64,000 nucleotides of DNA from Halopelagius inordinatus (GCF_900113245.1 NZ_FOOQ01000006.1:62001-126000), one strand, 5' to 3'. Shown: positions 17,778-26,420, numbered from the stretch's first letter. Translations and numbers: made by a program. The notes: a model not told the origin generated them from the sequence alone.

Positions 17778-18605
17778 ATGGCGAACAACACGCTCGACGA
17801 ACGCGATAGAGTCGTTCTCGAATCGCTCCACGAGGGGGGCGAAGACACGGAGTCGCTAGCCGACAGCGTAACCGAGTCGGCGGAGTCGCTTCGAGAGAGA
17901 CTCGCCGAACTCGCGGACGACGGCTTGGTCGAATCGACCGATAGCGGTGGATACGCACTCACGGCGAACGGACAGCGAGTCATCGCCGCCTCTGGAGACG
18001 GGGCCACGGACAACCGCATCGACACGCCGCCGGAAGTCGAACGAGAGATAGAGTCGTTCGACCTCTCCCCGGACGAGACGGAGGCGGTTCGCGACGCCTT
18101 CGCGTTCCTCCACTACTGGGGAACGGCGTCGGCGGGCGAGATTATCGACGGGGTGTTCAGCGAGACCCCCGCCGCCTTCGAGTCGGGGACAGAGTGGTGG
18201 ACAGAGTTGGTCCGAGACCGTCTCGGGAGCCTCCCGTCGGTCGAACCGCCGAAGAGGACCGACCGCGAGTGGCGGTACTCCGGGACGCCGACCGTCGAAG
18301 AGCCCAACGAAGACGGTCGAATCGTCGTTTCCGACGACGAGGGAGCACAGAGCAGCGTCAAGTACGCCCTCGAACGACTGTCGCTGGACGACGACGAACG
18401 GGACGCCGTTCGCGCGGCCTTCGACCTTCTCGTGCGAGAGGGAGAACTGCGCGCGACGGAGATTCGCGACCGCGTCTATCCCGACCACGCCGCGGGATAC
18501 GAGTCGCCGTCGGAGTGGTGGAACGACTGCGTCCGAGGCGCGTTCGAGTCGTTACCCGGCGTCGAGTGCCGGGACGCGACCGACGACGTCTGGGAGTATC
18601 GATAG
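17778..18605 (+). CDS. Winged-helix protein with a duplicated C-terminal domain
   Basis: 275 residues from the ATG at 17778; a GTG at 17748 is a possible longer start. Residues 5-72 form a winged-helix DNA-binding domain (LDERDRVVLESL, SLRERLAELADDGLVE). Two copies of a domain of about 72 residues follow (96-167 and 201-274), aligned over DETEAVRDAFAFL/DERDAVRAAFDLL, FESGTEWW/YESPSEWW and a final WRY/WEY. I do not recognise this domain; its EWW box is invariant between the copies. The TACTG repeats lie between it and parA, so it could regulate or belong to that locus. Confidence 0.65.
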   Translation: MANNTLDERDRVVLESLHEGGEDTESLADSVTESAESLRERLAELADDGLVESTDSGGYALTANGQRVIAASGDGATDNRIDTPPEVEREIESFDLSPDETEAVRDAFAFLHYWGTASAGEIIDGVFSETPAAFESGTEWWTELVRDRLGSLPSVEPPKRTDREWRYSGTPTVEEPNEDGRIVVSDDEGAQSSVKYALERLSLDDDERDAVRAAFDLLVREGELRATEIRDRVYPDHAAGYESPSEWWNDCVRGAFESLPGVECRDATDDVWEYR

Positions 18606-18774
18606 ACCGAAGCGGTGACTGACGGGACTGAGAGGGACGCACGGCGAACTCGACGATACGGTATCGTCGGCATCGACGCAGTCGTCCGGGGTGGTCTCTC
18701 GGGTGCACACGCCGGTGACCGAGGTGGTCCAGTCAGAAGAGACAGTACCTCCGCCACAGAAGGGGAAGACGACG

Positions 18775-19548
18775 ATGGGAACGCTCGAACAGATTGCGGT
18801 GTATCCGGTGAAAGGACTCGGGAGAGTACTCGTCGACGAGGCTCGGGTGTTGGAGGGTGGAACGCTCGAATACGACAGGGAGTTCGCGCTTTTCGACGAA
18901 GACGGCGACGTGGTGAACGGAAAGCGGACGGCCCGCGTCCACGACGTCGAGACGGCGTTCGACGCGGAGACGGGGGTGTTGACAGTGCGCCCCGACGACG
19001 GAGAGGCGCGCGAGTTCGACCTCGACGCCGAACGGGACCGGGCCTCGGAGTGGTTCAGCGCGTTCTTCGACGCGGAGTTGACGCTGGAACGGGACCGAAC
19101 GCTCGGGTTCGTCGACCGGCGCGAGATGGGGCCGTCCGTGATAAGCACAGCGACCCTTCGAGAAGTCGCCTCGTGGTTCGACGGAGCGACGGTGGAGGGA
19201 ATGCGGCGTCGCCTCCGGGCGAACGTCGAAGTCAGCGGCGTGCCGGCGTTCTGGGAGGACCGGTTCGTCGGCCCGGACGCGCCGTCGTTCGTCGCCGGAG
19301 ACGTTCGGTTCGACGGCGTCACGCCCTGCGGTCGGTGCGTCGTCCCGGGACGAAATCCCGACACCGGAGACCCGACGCCCGGATTCCGCGAACGGTTCGT
19401 CGAACGGCGACGGGAGACGTTTCCCGAGTGGGCCGACGAGACGGCGTTCGATCACTTCTACACGCTGATGGTGATCACGACGGTTCCCGAACGGTACCGC
19501 GGAGCGACGGTCCGCGTCGGCGACTCGGTCCGATCCGTCGAAGAGTGA
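18775..19548 (+). CDS. MOSC-domain protein (YcbX/mARC-like)
   Basis: 257 residues from the ATG at 18775; the in-frame extension before it is not conserved-looking. The N-terminal MOSC beta-barrel (IAVYPVKGLGRVLVDEARV) is followed by the MOSC core with its conserved cysteine in TPCGRCVVPGRNPDTG. Family members bind a molybdenum cofactor or transfer sulfur, often reducing N-hydroxylated compounds. No 2Fe-2S domain is fused here, so a separate electron donor would be needed. Confidence 0.8.
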   Translation: MGTLEQIAVYPVKGLGRVLVDEARVLEGGTLEYDREFALFDEDGDVVNGKRTARVHDVETAFDAETGVLTVRPDDGEAREFDLDAERDRASEWFSAFFDAELTLERDRTLGFVDRREMGPSVISTATLREVASWFDGATVEGMRRRLRANVEVSGVPAFWEDRFVGPDAPSFVAGDVRFDGVTPCGRCVVPGRNPDTGDPTPGFRERFVERRRETFPEWADETAFDHFYTLMVITTVPERYRGATVRVGDSVRSVEE

Positions 19549-19778
19549 AGTCGAGGCAAGCACCGCCGTGGTCGCGAGCGTCCGAGGTCGAACGGTGCGG
19601 AGTCCGACGGAGAGAATCGGCGGCGGATACGCCCGGTATTTATTTGCGAAGTCGCCGCGTAGGTTCACCAGTTATCGATGCCCGGCCTCCACGGGAGAGA
19701 CGACCGCGAGACGACGAATCGATATCGAGACGAGGCAGTCGGAGCGTCCCCGCGGACGGGTCGAAGACCCGAAAAGAG

Positions 19779-20747
19779 ATGACAGACCAGAACACGACTC
19801 GCGGCGACTCGGACAGGTCGAAGACAGACGACGAGAACCACGACCGGTGGCACGTCATTCTCAACCCGGTGAGCGGAACCGGCGACCACGGAGCGGAGGT
19901 CCACTCGCTGGCGTCAGAGCGGGGGTACATCGTCAAAGAGACCGAATCGGAAGGTGACGCGGCCGCTCTCGCGAAAGAGGCCGCAGAGGACGGCGTGCAG
20001 CGAATCGCCGCCTGCGGCGGCGACGGGACGATACATCAGGTCCTCGTCGGAATCGACAGAGCGGACGCGCTCGACGAGGTTACGTTCGGCGTCATCCCCG
20101 GCGGGACGGGGAACAACTTCGCGGGTAACGTTGGCGTGCGGAGCATCGAACATGCTTTCGAACTCCTCGACGGCGGCGAACGACGGCGAATCGATTTGGG
20201 CGAAGCCGACGGCGAACCGTTCGTCAACTCCTGTATCGCCGGACTGACGTCGAAGACGAGTTCTGATACGAGTTCGGAGTTGAAAGAGCGAGTCGGCACC
20301 CTCGCGTACGTGATAAACGGGATACAGAAAGCGGCCACCTTCGAGCCGCTTCACGTCGCAATCGACATCGAGGAGGGTCAAGGCGGGAACTCGACGACGT
20401 GGGAAGGCGACGCGCTCTGTCTCCTCGTCGGGAACGCGCGTCGCTTCACCACGGGAAGCCAAGCGCACGTGGAGGACGGTTTGTTCGAGGTGACCATCGT
20501 AGAGGAGATGCCGACGACGGAGATGCTCACCGAGGCGGCGGCACAGCGACTGTTCGGACAGGAGACGGAACACGTCACCCAACTGGCCGCCGAACGACTC
20601 GACATCACCCACAAACAGGGCGACGGGGTCGAGTTCAGTTTAGACGGGGAGATGCGGACCCACGAACAGTTGACGCTCGACGTCCGACCGGGCGATTTGG
20701 AGGTAGTCGTGGGTCCGGAGTACGACCCGGTACCGATAGAAGGCTGA
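19779..20747 (+). CDS. Diacylglycerol/lipid kinase family protein (YegS-like)
   Basis: 322 residues from the ATG at 19779. After a 25-residue acidic tail come the DAGK signatures: ILNPVSGTGDHG, the nucleotide loop AACGGDGTIHQV and VIPGGTGNNFAGNV. The C-terminal domain ends with the usual SLDGEMRTHEQLTLDVRPG. The family phosphorylates a lipid hydroxyl with ATP at the membrane surface; in archaea the lipid would be archaeol-based. The gene converges with the DUF2071 gene across a repeat-rich gap. Confidence 0.85.
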   Translation: MTDQNTTRGDSDRSKTDDENHDRWHVILNPVSGTGDHGAEVHSLASERGYIVKETESEGDAAALAKEAAEDGVQRIAACGGDGTIHQVLVGIDRADALDEVTFGVIPGGTGNNFAGNVGVRSIEHAFELLDGGERRRIDLGEADGEPFVNSCIAGLTSKTSSDTSSELKERVGTLAYVINGIQKAATFEPLHVAIDIEEGQGGNSTTWEGDALCLLVGNARRFTTGSQAHVEDGLFEVTIVEEMPTTEMLTEAAAQRLFGQETEHVTQLAAERLDITHKQGDGVEFSLDGEMRTHEQLTLDVRPGDLEVVVGPEYDPVPIEG

Positions 20748-21139
20748 AATCCGGGCTCTCTCGTCCGCCGAGTTTCTCGCCGAAGAGCCGTCGTACCCCG
20801 CGGTCGGGGAAGTTTTCGGAGTGTCATCTGTAGGGACTTCGAAGACGTGAATCGAGTGTTCGGTAGCCACGTCTGATAGTACTGGGCAGTAATACTGATT
20901 TGTAATATTACACAGTATTACTAAACAATATTACTAATAGAAACGGGTGACGGCGATTCCGGGAAGTAGTACTGAACACCGATACGCGGAGAGGTCGAAT
21001 TACGCGGCAATCGAGAGGTAGCAGACGCCTCCTGGGGGAGAAAGAACAGAGTAGTCACCGAATCGGTCGGGCCGGAGGACGGTGCGGCGCAGTCGGATTC
21101 GACTCCTGGAGTGTCGAGACGGTGCCCGCTTTCGAAGGC
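20748..21139. other. Convergent intergenic region carrying TACTG repeats
   Basis: About 390 bases between two genes that point towards each other, so no promoter is expected. The only notable content is the palindrome cluster at 20877-20976. No ORF or RNA gene was seen. Confidence 0.6.
20877..20976. repeat. Second TACTG palindrome cluster, 3.3 kb from the first
   Basis: Holds TAGTACTG-GG-CAGTAATA (20877-20894), CAGTAATACTG (20887-20897), the perfect 10-base palindrome GTAATATTAC (20902-20911), CAGTATTACTA (20913-20923), AATATTACTAATA (20928-20940) and AGTAGTACTGAA (20965-20976). The composition is strongly AT-rich in a GC-rich genome. It matches the cluster upstream of parA and lies between convergent genes. 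Confidence 0.75.
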
Positions 21140-21835
21140 TCACTCGGCGCGCCACCGCTTGCTTCGAGAGGTGACAACGTCGGTTCTCGGACTGTAGTAG
21201 AGCACTGGTTCCCCTTCGGGGTGGTCGAACCCGTTGGCCTCGAACAGCGTGTTCTCGTCGACGGACCACTCCGCCGAGTAGAGCGTCCACGGGTCGTGGG
21301 AGACGTCGGTGTACCGAATCGACCCCGTCGAGTCCTGCGTGTACAGTCGCGTCCGGTCGGTCAGAAACGCCGCCATCGACCCGGGTTCGGCCTCGAACAA
21401 CTCGCCCGTCGGTCCGTAGGACGCCGAAAAACGGACCGGTCGGTCGCCGGGGTGGCGCCGCCTGCTCTCGAACCGAACGCGGCCGTCGTCGCCCGTCATC
21501 CGCATTCGAGCGTAGTAGTACGGGAGTCGATGCGTCACGCGGGCACCGAGCACCGCGAAGAGACTGTTCGCGTCCAGATTGAAGAAGTAGACGCCCGGTT
21601 CGCCGTCGCAGGTGACGTACGTCCGGAGGTTCAACTCCGGAAGCGGGATTCCCACCGACGCCGGGAGTCCACGCGGGCGGACCTTCACGTTCCGGAACGG
21701 AACGACGGAGAGCCATCCGTCCCCGTCGTATTCCTGCACGGAGAGGGCCTCGGGAAGGTGGGCGTCTACGACGTCCGCCTCGACGCGCCAGTTCGCGAAC
21801 AGAACGTGCTCCCAACCGAACGCCATCGGAACCAT
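21140..21835 (-). CDS. DUF2071 (YqjF-like) protein
   Basis: 231 residues from the ATG at 21835 (a second ATG lies three codons in). The family text is clear: MAFGWEHVLFANWRVEADVVDAHLPEAL at the start, WLSVVPFRNVKVRPRG, LNLRTYV and GVYFFNLDANSLFAV. DUF2071 proteins have an acetoacetate-decarboxylase-like fold, and their function is unsettled. The longer reading frame adds an arginine-rich shadow. It stands alone between the repeat region and the LarA-like gene. Confidence 0.8.
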   Translation of the reverse strand: MVPMAFGWEHVLFANWRVEADVVDAHLPEALSVQEYDGDGWLSVVPFRNVKVRPRGLPASVGIPLPELNLRTYVTCDGEPGVYFFNLDANSLFAVLGARVTHRLPYYYARMRMTGDDGRVRFESRRRHPGDRPVRFSASYGPTGELFEAEPGSMAAFLTDRTRLYTQDSTGSIRYTDVSHDPWTLYSAEWSVDENTLFEANGFDHPEGEPVLYYSPRTDVVTSRSKRWRAE

Positions 21836-21955
21836 ACCGGACAGAGGCGGCGGGGGAGCATCAACCCCCCGTCGTCTCGGACGACGGCGATTCCTTGTGG
21901 CGATATCCACTAGTCGGGACGCGCGCCCCGCGGATAAGCCGAGTTCGTCGAGCAG

Positions 21956-23293
21956 TCACTCCGTCGCGTGCGGCGTCGGCGCGGCGAACTGCCCGTCTTC
22001 GAACCGTATCGGTTCCGGTTCCGCGAGGACGCGCAGGTCGTCTCTGTCGCGTGCCTCCTCTACGAGCGCTTTCGAGGCGTACGTCCGGTCTAATCGCATC
22101 GTGTCGGTCGCTCTGAGGACCCGAGCGTCGTCCGGTCCGACGACGCCCAGCGTCGAAAGCGCGGCCACGAGGCCCGCGCGGTCGGTTTCGACCACCGGCG
22201 GGAGTCGGACGCCCCGAGTCGTACTCGCCGTGATGGCGTTTATCAGGGTCGTCGAACTATCGAGTTCGGCGGCGACGTCGCGGTGAACGAAGTCCGCAGA
22301 ACCCATCCCCATGGCGTTTCCGTGCGTCGTCTCGGTGAGACGTCGCGTGTAGATGCGCTTTATCTCCGGTTTGTCCGGACCGGGTTCGTTGATGGCGAAC
22401 GGCCGTCGGCCGATGACGTTCGTGTCCATCCCCTGTCCGCTGACGTCCTTTCCCTGCCTATCGACGACGAGGACGTCCAGTTTCTCGTACGGAATCTTCG
22501 GCATGATGTCGTACGCCGTCTCCAACAGTTCGGCTTCCCTGTCGAGGAACCCCCCGGGGGGGACGCCCTCGATGTGGTCCGTATCGTCGTGTTGGTCCTC
22601 GACGATGGCGACGCCGCCGACGACGGGCAGTTCGTCGAGCAACTGCTCCGTTATCTCCGGAATCATGTTGCGGAAACTCCAATCGACGGCCCACTCGTGG
22701 GCGATTTTTGCGCCGCGCTGTTTGCCCATCCCGATGACGAGCATCTTCGAGAGGCCGCTTTCGACCGTTCCGTCGAAGTCTGTGTGCGGCTTGACTCGGT
22801 TGACGGGGAGAATCGCGTCGGCGGCGGCGGCGTTCGCGTCGGCCACGACGGGCACCTCTCGTTCCGGCGTCGTACCTATCTGGACGACGTCCATGCTCGA
22901 CCGGATTTCGCACCCGATGGTGCGTTCGTCCACGCCCAGTTCCGCGAGCATCTCCGCTTGCCCCTCGGCCGTCGCGCCGCCGTGACTGCCCATCGCCGGG
23001 AACACGAACGGTTCGTACCCCCGCGATTGGAGTTCCTCGACCACGCCGCCGACGATGGTCGAGAGGTTCGCGATACCGCGACTGCCCGCGCCGACGGCCA
23101 CCTCTCCGCCGTCGGGGATGCGGTCGAGTGGGAGGTCAGAGACGGCGTCGGCCGCCCGCCGCGCGATTTCGCCCTCCGGAATCGGGTCCGTCTCCCAGAC
23201 CTGCTCTACGAGTCCCATCTCGGGTAACGTTACCTCGCCGCAGGCTTCGAGAACAGTCTCCTCGCCGACGACGAGGTCCGACAGTGAGTTCAT
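21956..23293 (-). CDS. LarA-like (lactate racemase N-terminal domain) protein
   Basis: 445 residues. The Lar_N/DUF2088 signature is visible in VAVGAGSRGI, FPAMGSHGGATAEGQAEML (the conserved histidine loop) and the NRVKPHTDF segment. True lactate racemases use a nickel-pincer cofactor made by LarB, LarC and LarE, none of which is in the window, so the substrate may be another 2-hydroxyacid or the protein may act differently. Its length is close to the family norm. No operon partner is evident. Confidence 0.72.
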   Translation of the reverse strand: MNSLSDLVVGEETVLEACGEVTLPEMGLVEQVWETDPIPEGEIARRAADAVSDLPLDRIPDGGEVAVGAGSRGIANLSTIVGGVVEELQSRGYEPFVFPAMGSHGGATAEGQAEMLAELGVDERTIGCEIRSSMDVVQIGTTPEREVPVVADANAAAADAILPVNRVKPHTDFDGTVESGLSKMLVIGMGKQRGAKIAHEWAVDWSFRNMIPEITEQLLDELPVVGGVAIVEDQHDDTDHIEGVPPGGFLDREAELLETAYDIMPKIPYEKLDVLVVDRQGKDVSGQGMDTNVIGRRPFAINEPGPDKPEIKRIYTRRLTETTHGNAMGMGSADFVHRDVAAELDSSTTLINAITASTTRGVRLPPVVETDRAGLVAALSTLGVVGPDDARVLRATDTMRLDRTYASKALVEEARDRDDLRVLAEPEPIRFEDGQFAAPTPHATE

Positions 23294-23401
23294 AGTGGAC
23301 CTAGACGGTCGTTCGACATAAACGTGGATGCCGCCGAGAATCGGCGAGAAATCGGATTCCGGAAGCGAGAGCGGATAGCGAGCAGTCGCCGTCCGACCGA
23401 A

Positions 23402-24064
23402 TCACTGTCCGGGTTGTCGTTCCTCGTACGGTTGGATGACGACGAATCCGCCCTCCTCCGCGAAGTGAAGTTGGTACGTCTCGCCGGAGGACCGGCCGAG
23501 GACGCTCTTGAGGTTGATGTCGCGCTTCGAGGAGGGTGAGACGTTGCTGCTCCACGCGACTGTCGCGTTCGGGTCGGTGCTGACGGGTGTCGGGACGACG
23601 AGCGGTTTTCCGTGGGTGGTGACGGCGACGCGTCCCGGTCCGCGGAGGAAAACGTTGAACAGTCCGCCGGTGGAGGCACCGGCGATACTGCTCAGCATCT
23701 TGATGTCCCAGTCGATGCCGTTTTCGAAAGCCAACACGTCGTTGCCGTTGACGCTTATCTCGTCGTCCGCGTCGAGTTCCAGTATCTGGACTTCCTTTCC
23801 TTGGTCCGCGAGGTAGAGGTGGCCCGTCCCCGTCGCTTCCATCATCACGGCGCCCTCGCCGGTGGCTTTCTTCTTCAACATCCCCGTCAATCCGCCGGAG
23901 GATTTGCGCTCGAACGAGATGTCGCCGGTGTATCCCGTCATGGACCCCGCTTTGGCCATGACGCTGCCGTCGAGGGAGATATCCAGCAGTTTGGAGTTCT
24001 CCAGTTCGAAGGCCTGTCCGTTCTCTGTCGGTGCGTGCGAATCGACGAAGTCGTCTAAGTTCAT
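23402..24064 (-). CDS. AIM24 family protein
   Basis: 220 residues from the ATG at 24064, which removes an atypical 37-residue extension. The beta-rich AIM24/TIGR00266 pattern is clear: LLDISLDGSVMAKAGSM near the start, GEGAVMMEATGTGHLYLA, LAFENGIDWDIKML and GLFNVFLRGPGRVAVTTHG. The function of the family in prokaryotes is unknown. A single ORB-type element lies about 100 bases upstream, between this gene and orc1. Confidence 0.82.
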   Translation of the reverse strand: MNLDDFVDSHAPTENGQAFELENSKLLDISLDGSVMAKAGSMTGYTGDISFERKSSGGLTGMLKKKATGEGAVMMEATGTGHLYLADQGKEVQILELDADDEISVNGNDVLAFENGIDWDIKMLSSIAGASTGGLFNVFLRGPGRVAVTTHGKPLVVPTPVSTDPNATVAWSSNVSPSSKRDINLKSVLGRSSGETYQLHFAEEGGFVVIQPYEERQPGQ

Positions 24065-24164
24065 GATGGGGCTTCGAGTCGCGCGGGGCGACGTCGGATA
24101 GAAGAATGTAATCGAAGCGAGATAAACATATCCGAACGACTGTTCTGCGGTCGCAGAGTCGGAG

Positions 24165-24188
24165 ACACCCCTCATTCAGAGTGAAAAC
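24165..24188 (-). repeat. Solitary ORB-like element between AIM24 and orc1
   Basis: ACACCCCTCATTCAGAGTG followed by AAAAC, a close match to the origin repeats. It lies just past the 3' end of orc1 and upstream of the AIM24 gene. Confidence 0.7.
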
Positions 24189-24208
24189 GTCGGGCGGAGG
24201 CCGCCGCG

Positions 24209-25504
24209 TTATCGATTCGTTCCGAGCGTCGACTGCGACCCGTTTCGGGTCCCCTCCATAGAGGAGAGTTCCTCTACGGTCGGCAAGTCGTCAAGACTGG
24301 CGTCGCGGCGGACTGCCTTGACGATGTGGCGGGGGTCGGTGACGAGTCGGTGGAGGAGGTAACTCCCCTGTGACCGTCCGCCGCCGGTCTTGTTCGACTC
24401 GATGACGCCGAGGAACGCCTGTTCTTTCAACTGCTTGTACAGGCCGTTCTCGGTGACCGGTTCGAAGCCCGCGACACCGCACATCTGTTCGTACCGTTCG
24501 TATATCTGCCTCGTCGAGTGCGTACCGTCCTCGCCGACGATGACGAGACTCGACAGGGCGTACAGCGCGAGTTTCGCGTGGATGGTGCCGCCACTCGTCA
24601 GTTCCTCGACGCGGTTGATTTCGGCGATATCTTGGGCCTGCCGGATGTGTTCTTTCGTGACGGTGCCGTCGTCGTTCCGCCGGGCGAGTTCCCCCGCCTC
24701 TTTCAGGATGTCGATGGCCTTTCGGGCGTCGCCGTGTTTCTTCGCCGCGAGGGCCGCACAGAGTTGGATGGTTCCGCTGGCGAGGACGCCCCGTTGGAAG
24801 GCGTCTTCACGGTTGCGCATGATTTCGCGGAGTTGGTCGGCGTCGTAGGGGTGAAAGAACAGTTCTCGGTGACCGAAACTCGAGTCGATACGTTCGTCGA
24901 GAGACTCCCTGTACTGTATCTTGTTGCTGATGCCGACGACGCCGATGTAACTTCCCGTTTTGTTGGCTTCGCGGGCGCGAGAGAGTTGCATCAGGATGTT
25001 CGAGTTCGTGAGTTTGTCTATCTCGTCGAGGATGACGACGAGTGCGTCGTAGTGGTCGTCGAGGATGCGCCAGACGTGTCGGTAGTACTCCATGGTCCCG
25101 ACGCCTCGGGTGGGTATCTCTCGTTCGTACTCCGTCGCTCGCTTCAGTTCCATGGCGAGTTTCCGAGTCGCTCTCGTCTCCGTGTCCGCCTCCGAACAGT
25201 CGACGTAGACGACGCCGCAGGCGATGCCGTTGGCCTCCGCGGCGTTCTGTGCGCGACTCGCGACGTGGCGGGAGACGAGACTCTTTCCCGTTCCCGTCTT
25301 CCCGTAGATCATCACGTTGTTCGGCGGGTCCCCGCGGACGATGGCACCGATCTCGTCGGCGACGCTCTGTATCTCCTCGTCGCGGCCGACGATTCGGTTC
25401 TCTTCCGGAACGTGGCCGACGTGGAGGAGTTCCTTCCTCGCGAAGATGGGATCCTGGTCGGCGAACAGCGGATCACCCACCTCTTCTCCCTCCTCCTCTG
25501 ACAT
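24209..25504 (-). CDS. orc1: Orc1/Cdc6 replication initiator
   Basis: 431 residues. The AAA+ domain has Walker A GKTGTGKS, Walker B LVVILDEID and a sensor-type VVGISNK segment; the C-terminal third (about 320-420) is the winged-helix domain that contacts ORB DNA. The start at 25504 follows a TATA-like box by about 25 bases. The gene is transcribed away from a region with six ORB-like elements, the standard haloarchaeal initiator-origin arrangement, so it very likely binds this origin and loads the MCM helicase. Other Orc paralogues presumably exist elsewhere in the genome. Confidence 0.95.
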   Translation of the reverse strand: MSEEEGEEVGDPLFADQDPIFARKELLHVGHVPEENRIVGRDEEIQSVADEIGAIVRGDPPNNVMIYGKTGTGKSLVSRHVASRAQNAAEANGIACGVVYVDCSEADTETRATRKLAMELKRATEYEREIPTRGVGTMEYYRHVWRILDDHYDALVVILDEIDKLTNSNILMQLSRAREANKTGSYIGVVGISNKIQYRESLDERIDSSFGHRELFFHPYDADQLREIMRNREDAFQRGVLASGTIQLCAALAAKKHGDARKAIDILKEAGELARRNDDGTVTKEHIRQAQDIAEINRVEELTSGGTIHAKLALYALSSLVIVGEDGTHSTRQIYERYEQMCGVAGFEPVTENGLYKQLKEQAFLGVIESNKTGGGRSQGSYLLHRLVTDPRHIVKAVRRDASLDDLPTVEELSSMEGTRNGSQSTLGTNR

Positions 25505-25524
25505 ACAACACCAACCACACTAGA

Positions 25525-25535
25525 TGATAATAAAC
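25525..25535 (-). promoter_or_regulatory. TATA-like box of orc1
   Basis: GTTTATTATC on the minus strand, 21-31 bases before the ATG at 25504, fits leaderless transcription of orc1. Confidence 0.55.
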
Positions 25536-25664
25536 CTATGGAACCTCACTCAGAGTGATAGTGTAGTACTAGAAGACGCATACAATAGAGTAAGGGAACA
25601 ACGAGTCCGGTCGGTGCACTATCTGTGGTCAGAGTGAATCTCGTCTCAGTTCGGTGGGGGGACT

Positions 25665-25690
25665 CCCCCACCCCTCGTTCAGACTGTAAC
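25665..25690 (-). repeat. ORB element, left 1
   Basis: CCCCCACCCCTCGTTCAGAC then TGTAAC; one mismatch (AGACTG for AGAGTG) in the core. Confidence 0.8.
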
Positions 25691-25720
25691 GGCTATACGA
25701 GAGACTAGGGGGAATTTCGG

Positions 25721-25746
25721 ACACACCCCCGATTCAGAGTGATAAT
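25721..25746 (-). repeat. ORB element, left 2
   Basis: ACACACCCCCGATTCAGAGT then GATAAT; the left repeat nearest the spacer. Confidence 0.8.
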
Positions 25747-25878
25747 ACGCCGATAAAACGTCTGTACGCTACGATAACGGATGATAACCCGTCTAACGGC
25801 AACGACATTCGTTCGGCTCGGGCCGTTCGTTTCACTATCATCTGATCCATCCAAAACCATATCCCTCCCCTCTCACGG

Positions 25879-25908
25879 TTTTCACTCTGAACGAGGGGTG
25901 GGGGTGTT
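25879..25908 (+). repeat. ORB element, right 1
   Basis: TTTTCACTCTGAACGAGGGG with the extended tail TGGGGGTGTT; the most complete copy. Confidence 0.9.
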
Positions 25909-25984
25909 ACCCCCGATTTCGTGCCACCGAGTACCACAGGAGGAGCGACGACATTCAGCAACGACCCCTCCCGACAGTCGGGAA

Positions 25985-26013
25985 TACACTCTGAACGAGG
26001 GGTGGGGGTGTCC
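25985..26013 (+). repeat. ORB element, right 2
   Basis: TACACTCTGAACGAGGGGTG with the extended G-rich tail, in the same orientation as right 1, about 105 bases away. Confidence 0.9.
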
Positions 26014-26044
26014 GTGGTCGCCGCCGGTCGTCGTTCCCGTCGAG

Positions 26045-26069
26045 TTACACTCTGAACGAGGGGTCTCGG
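26045..26069 (+). repeat. ORB element, right 3
   Basis: TTACACTCTGAACGAGGGGT without the G-rich tail; the core is intact and 60 bases from right 2. Confidence 0.85.
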
Positions 26070-26420
26070 CCGCACCGACGACCCGGAGTCGGGCCGAGTC
26101 TGATTGTCGTCCGCGAGAACGGTTCTGTACCCTCCGTCGAGACGGAGACGGTCGCCGTCGACAGGCGTGAGGTCATCAAGTGTCCGCACTGCCGGTTGTC
26201 CCTTCGAATCGAACGTCTCAGAGATATTTCCAGGAGCAACGTCTCTCGTGGCTATTGCAGGGACAACGTACAAACGCGGCGCACTGGTTGTCCGTACCGT
26301 GAACGTCTCTCCGACAACCGACAACTACCGTCTGGAATCCGGCCGTGACCCCAACGTCGGGTCGGCCGAACACCCGGCCGAGGAACCGTTCGCCGACAGC
26401 CGAAACGCGAGTGAGAACGG

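Larger units (their letters stand above)
25541..26069. other. oriC: Replication origin with inverted ORB repeats
   Basis: Elements with the core CACTCTGAACGAGGGG flank a central spacer in opposite orientations. Minus-oriented: 25541-25560 (weak), 25665-25690 and 25721-25746, with a half-site at 25629-25639. Plus-oriented: 25879-25908, 25985-26013 and 26045-26069. The G-rich tails (GGTGGGGGTGT) are the extended ORB feature. The spacer 25747-25878 has the less GC-rich runs expected of an unwinding element. Placement next to orc1 makes an origin call strong; whether it is the main chromosomal origin or a secondary one is not decidable here. Confidence 0.9.

Noticed and set aside
25734-26324. Minus-strand ORF of 196 residues in the origin
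   Set aside because: It runs through all three right-hand ORBs, is not acidic, and its sequence follows the repeats rather than a protein family.
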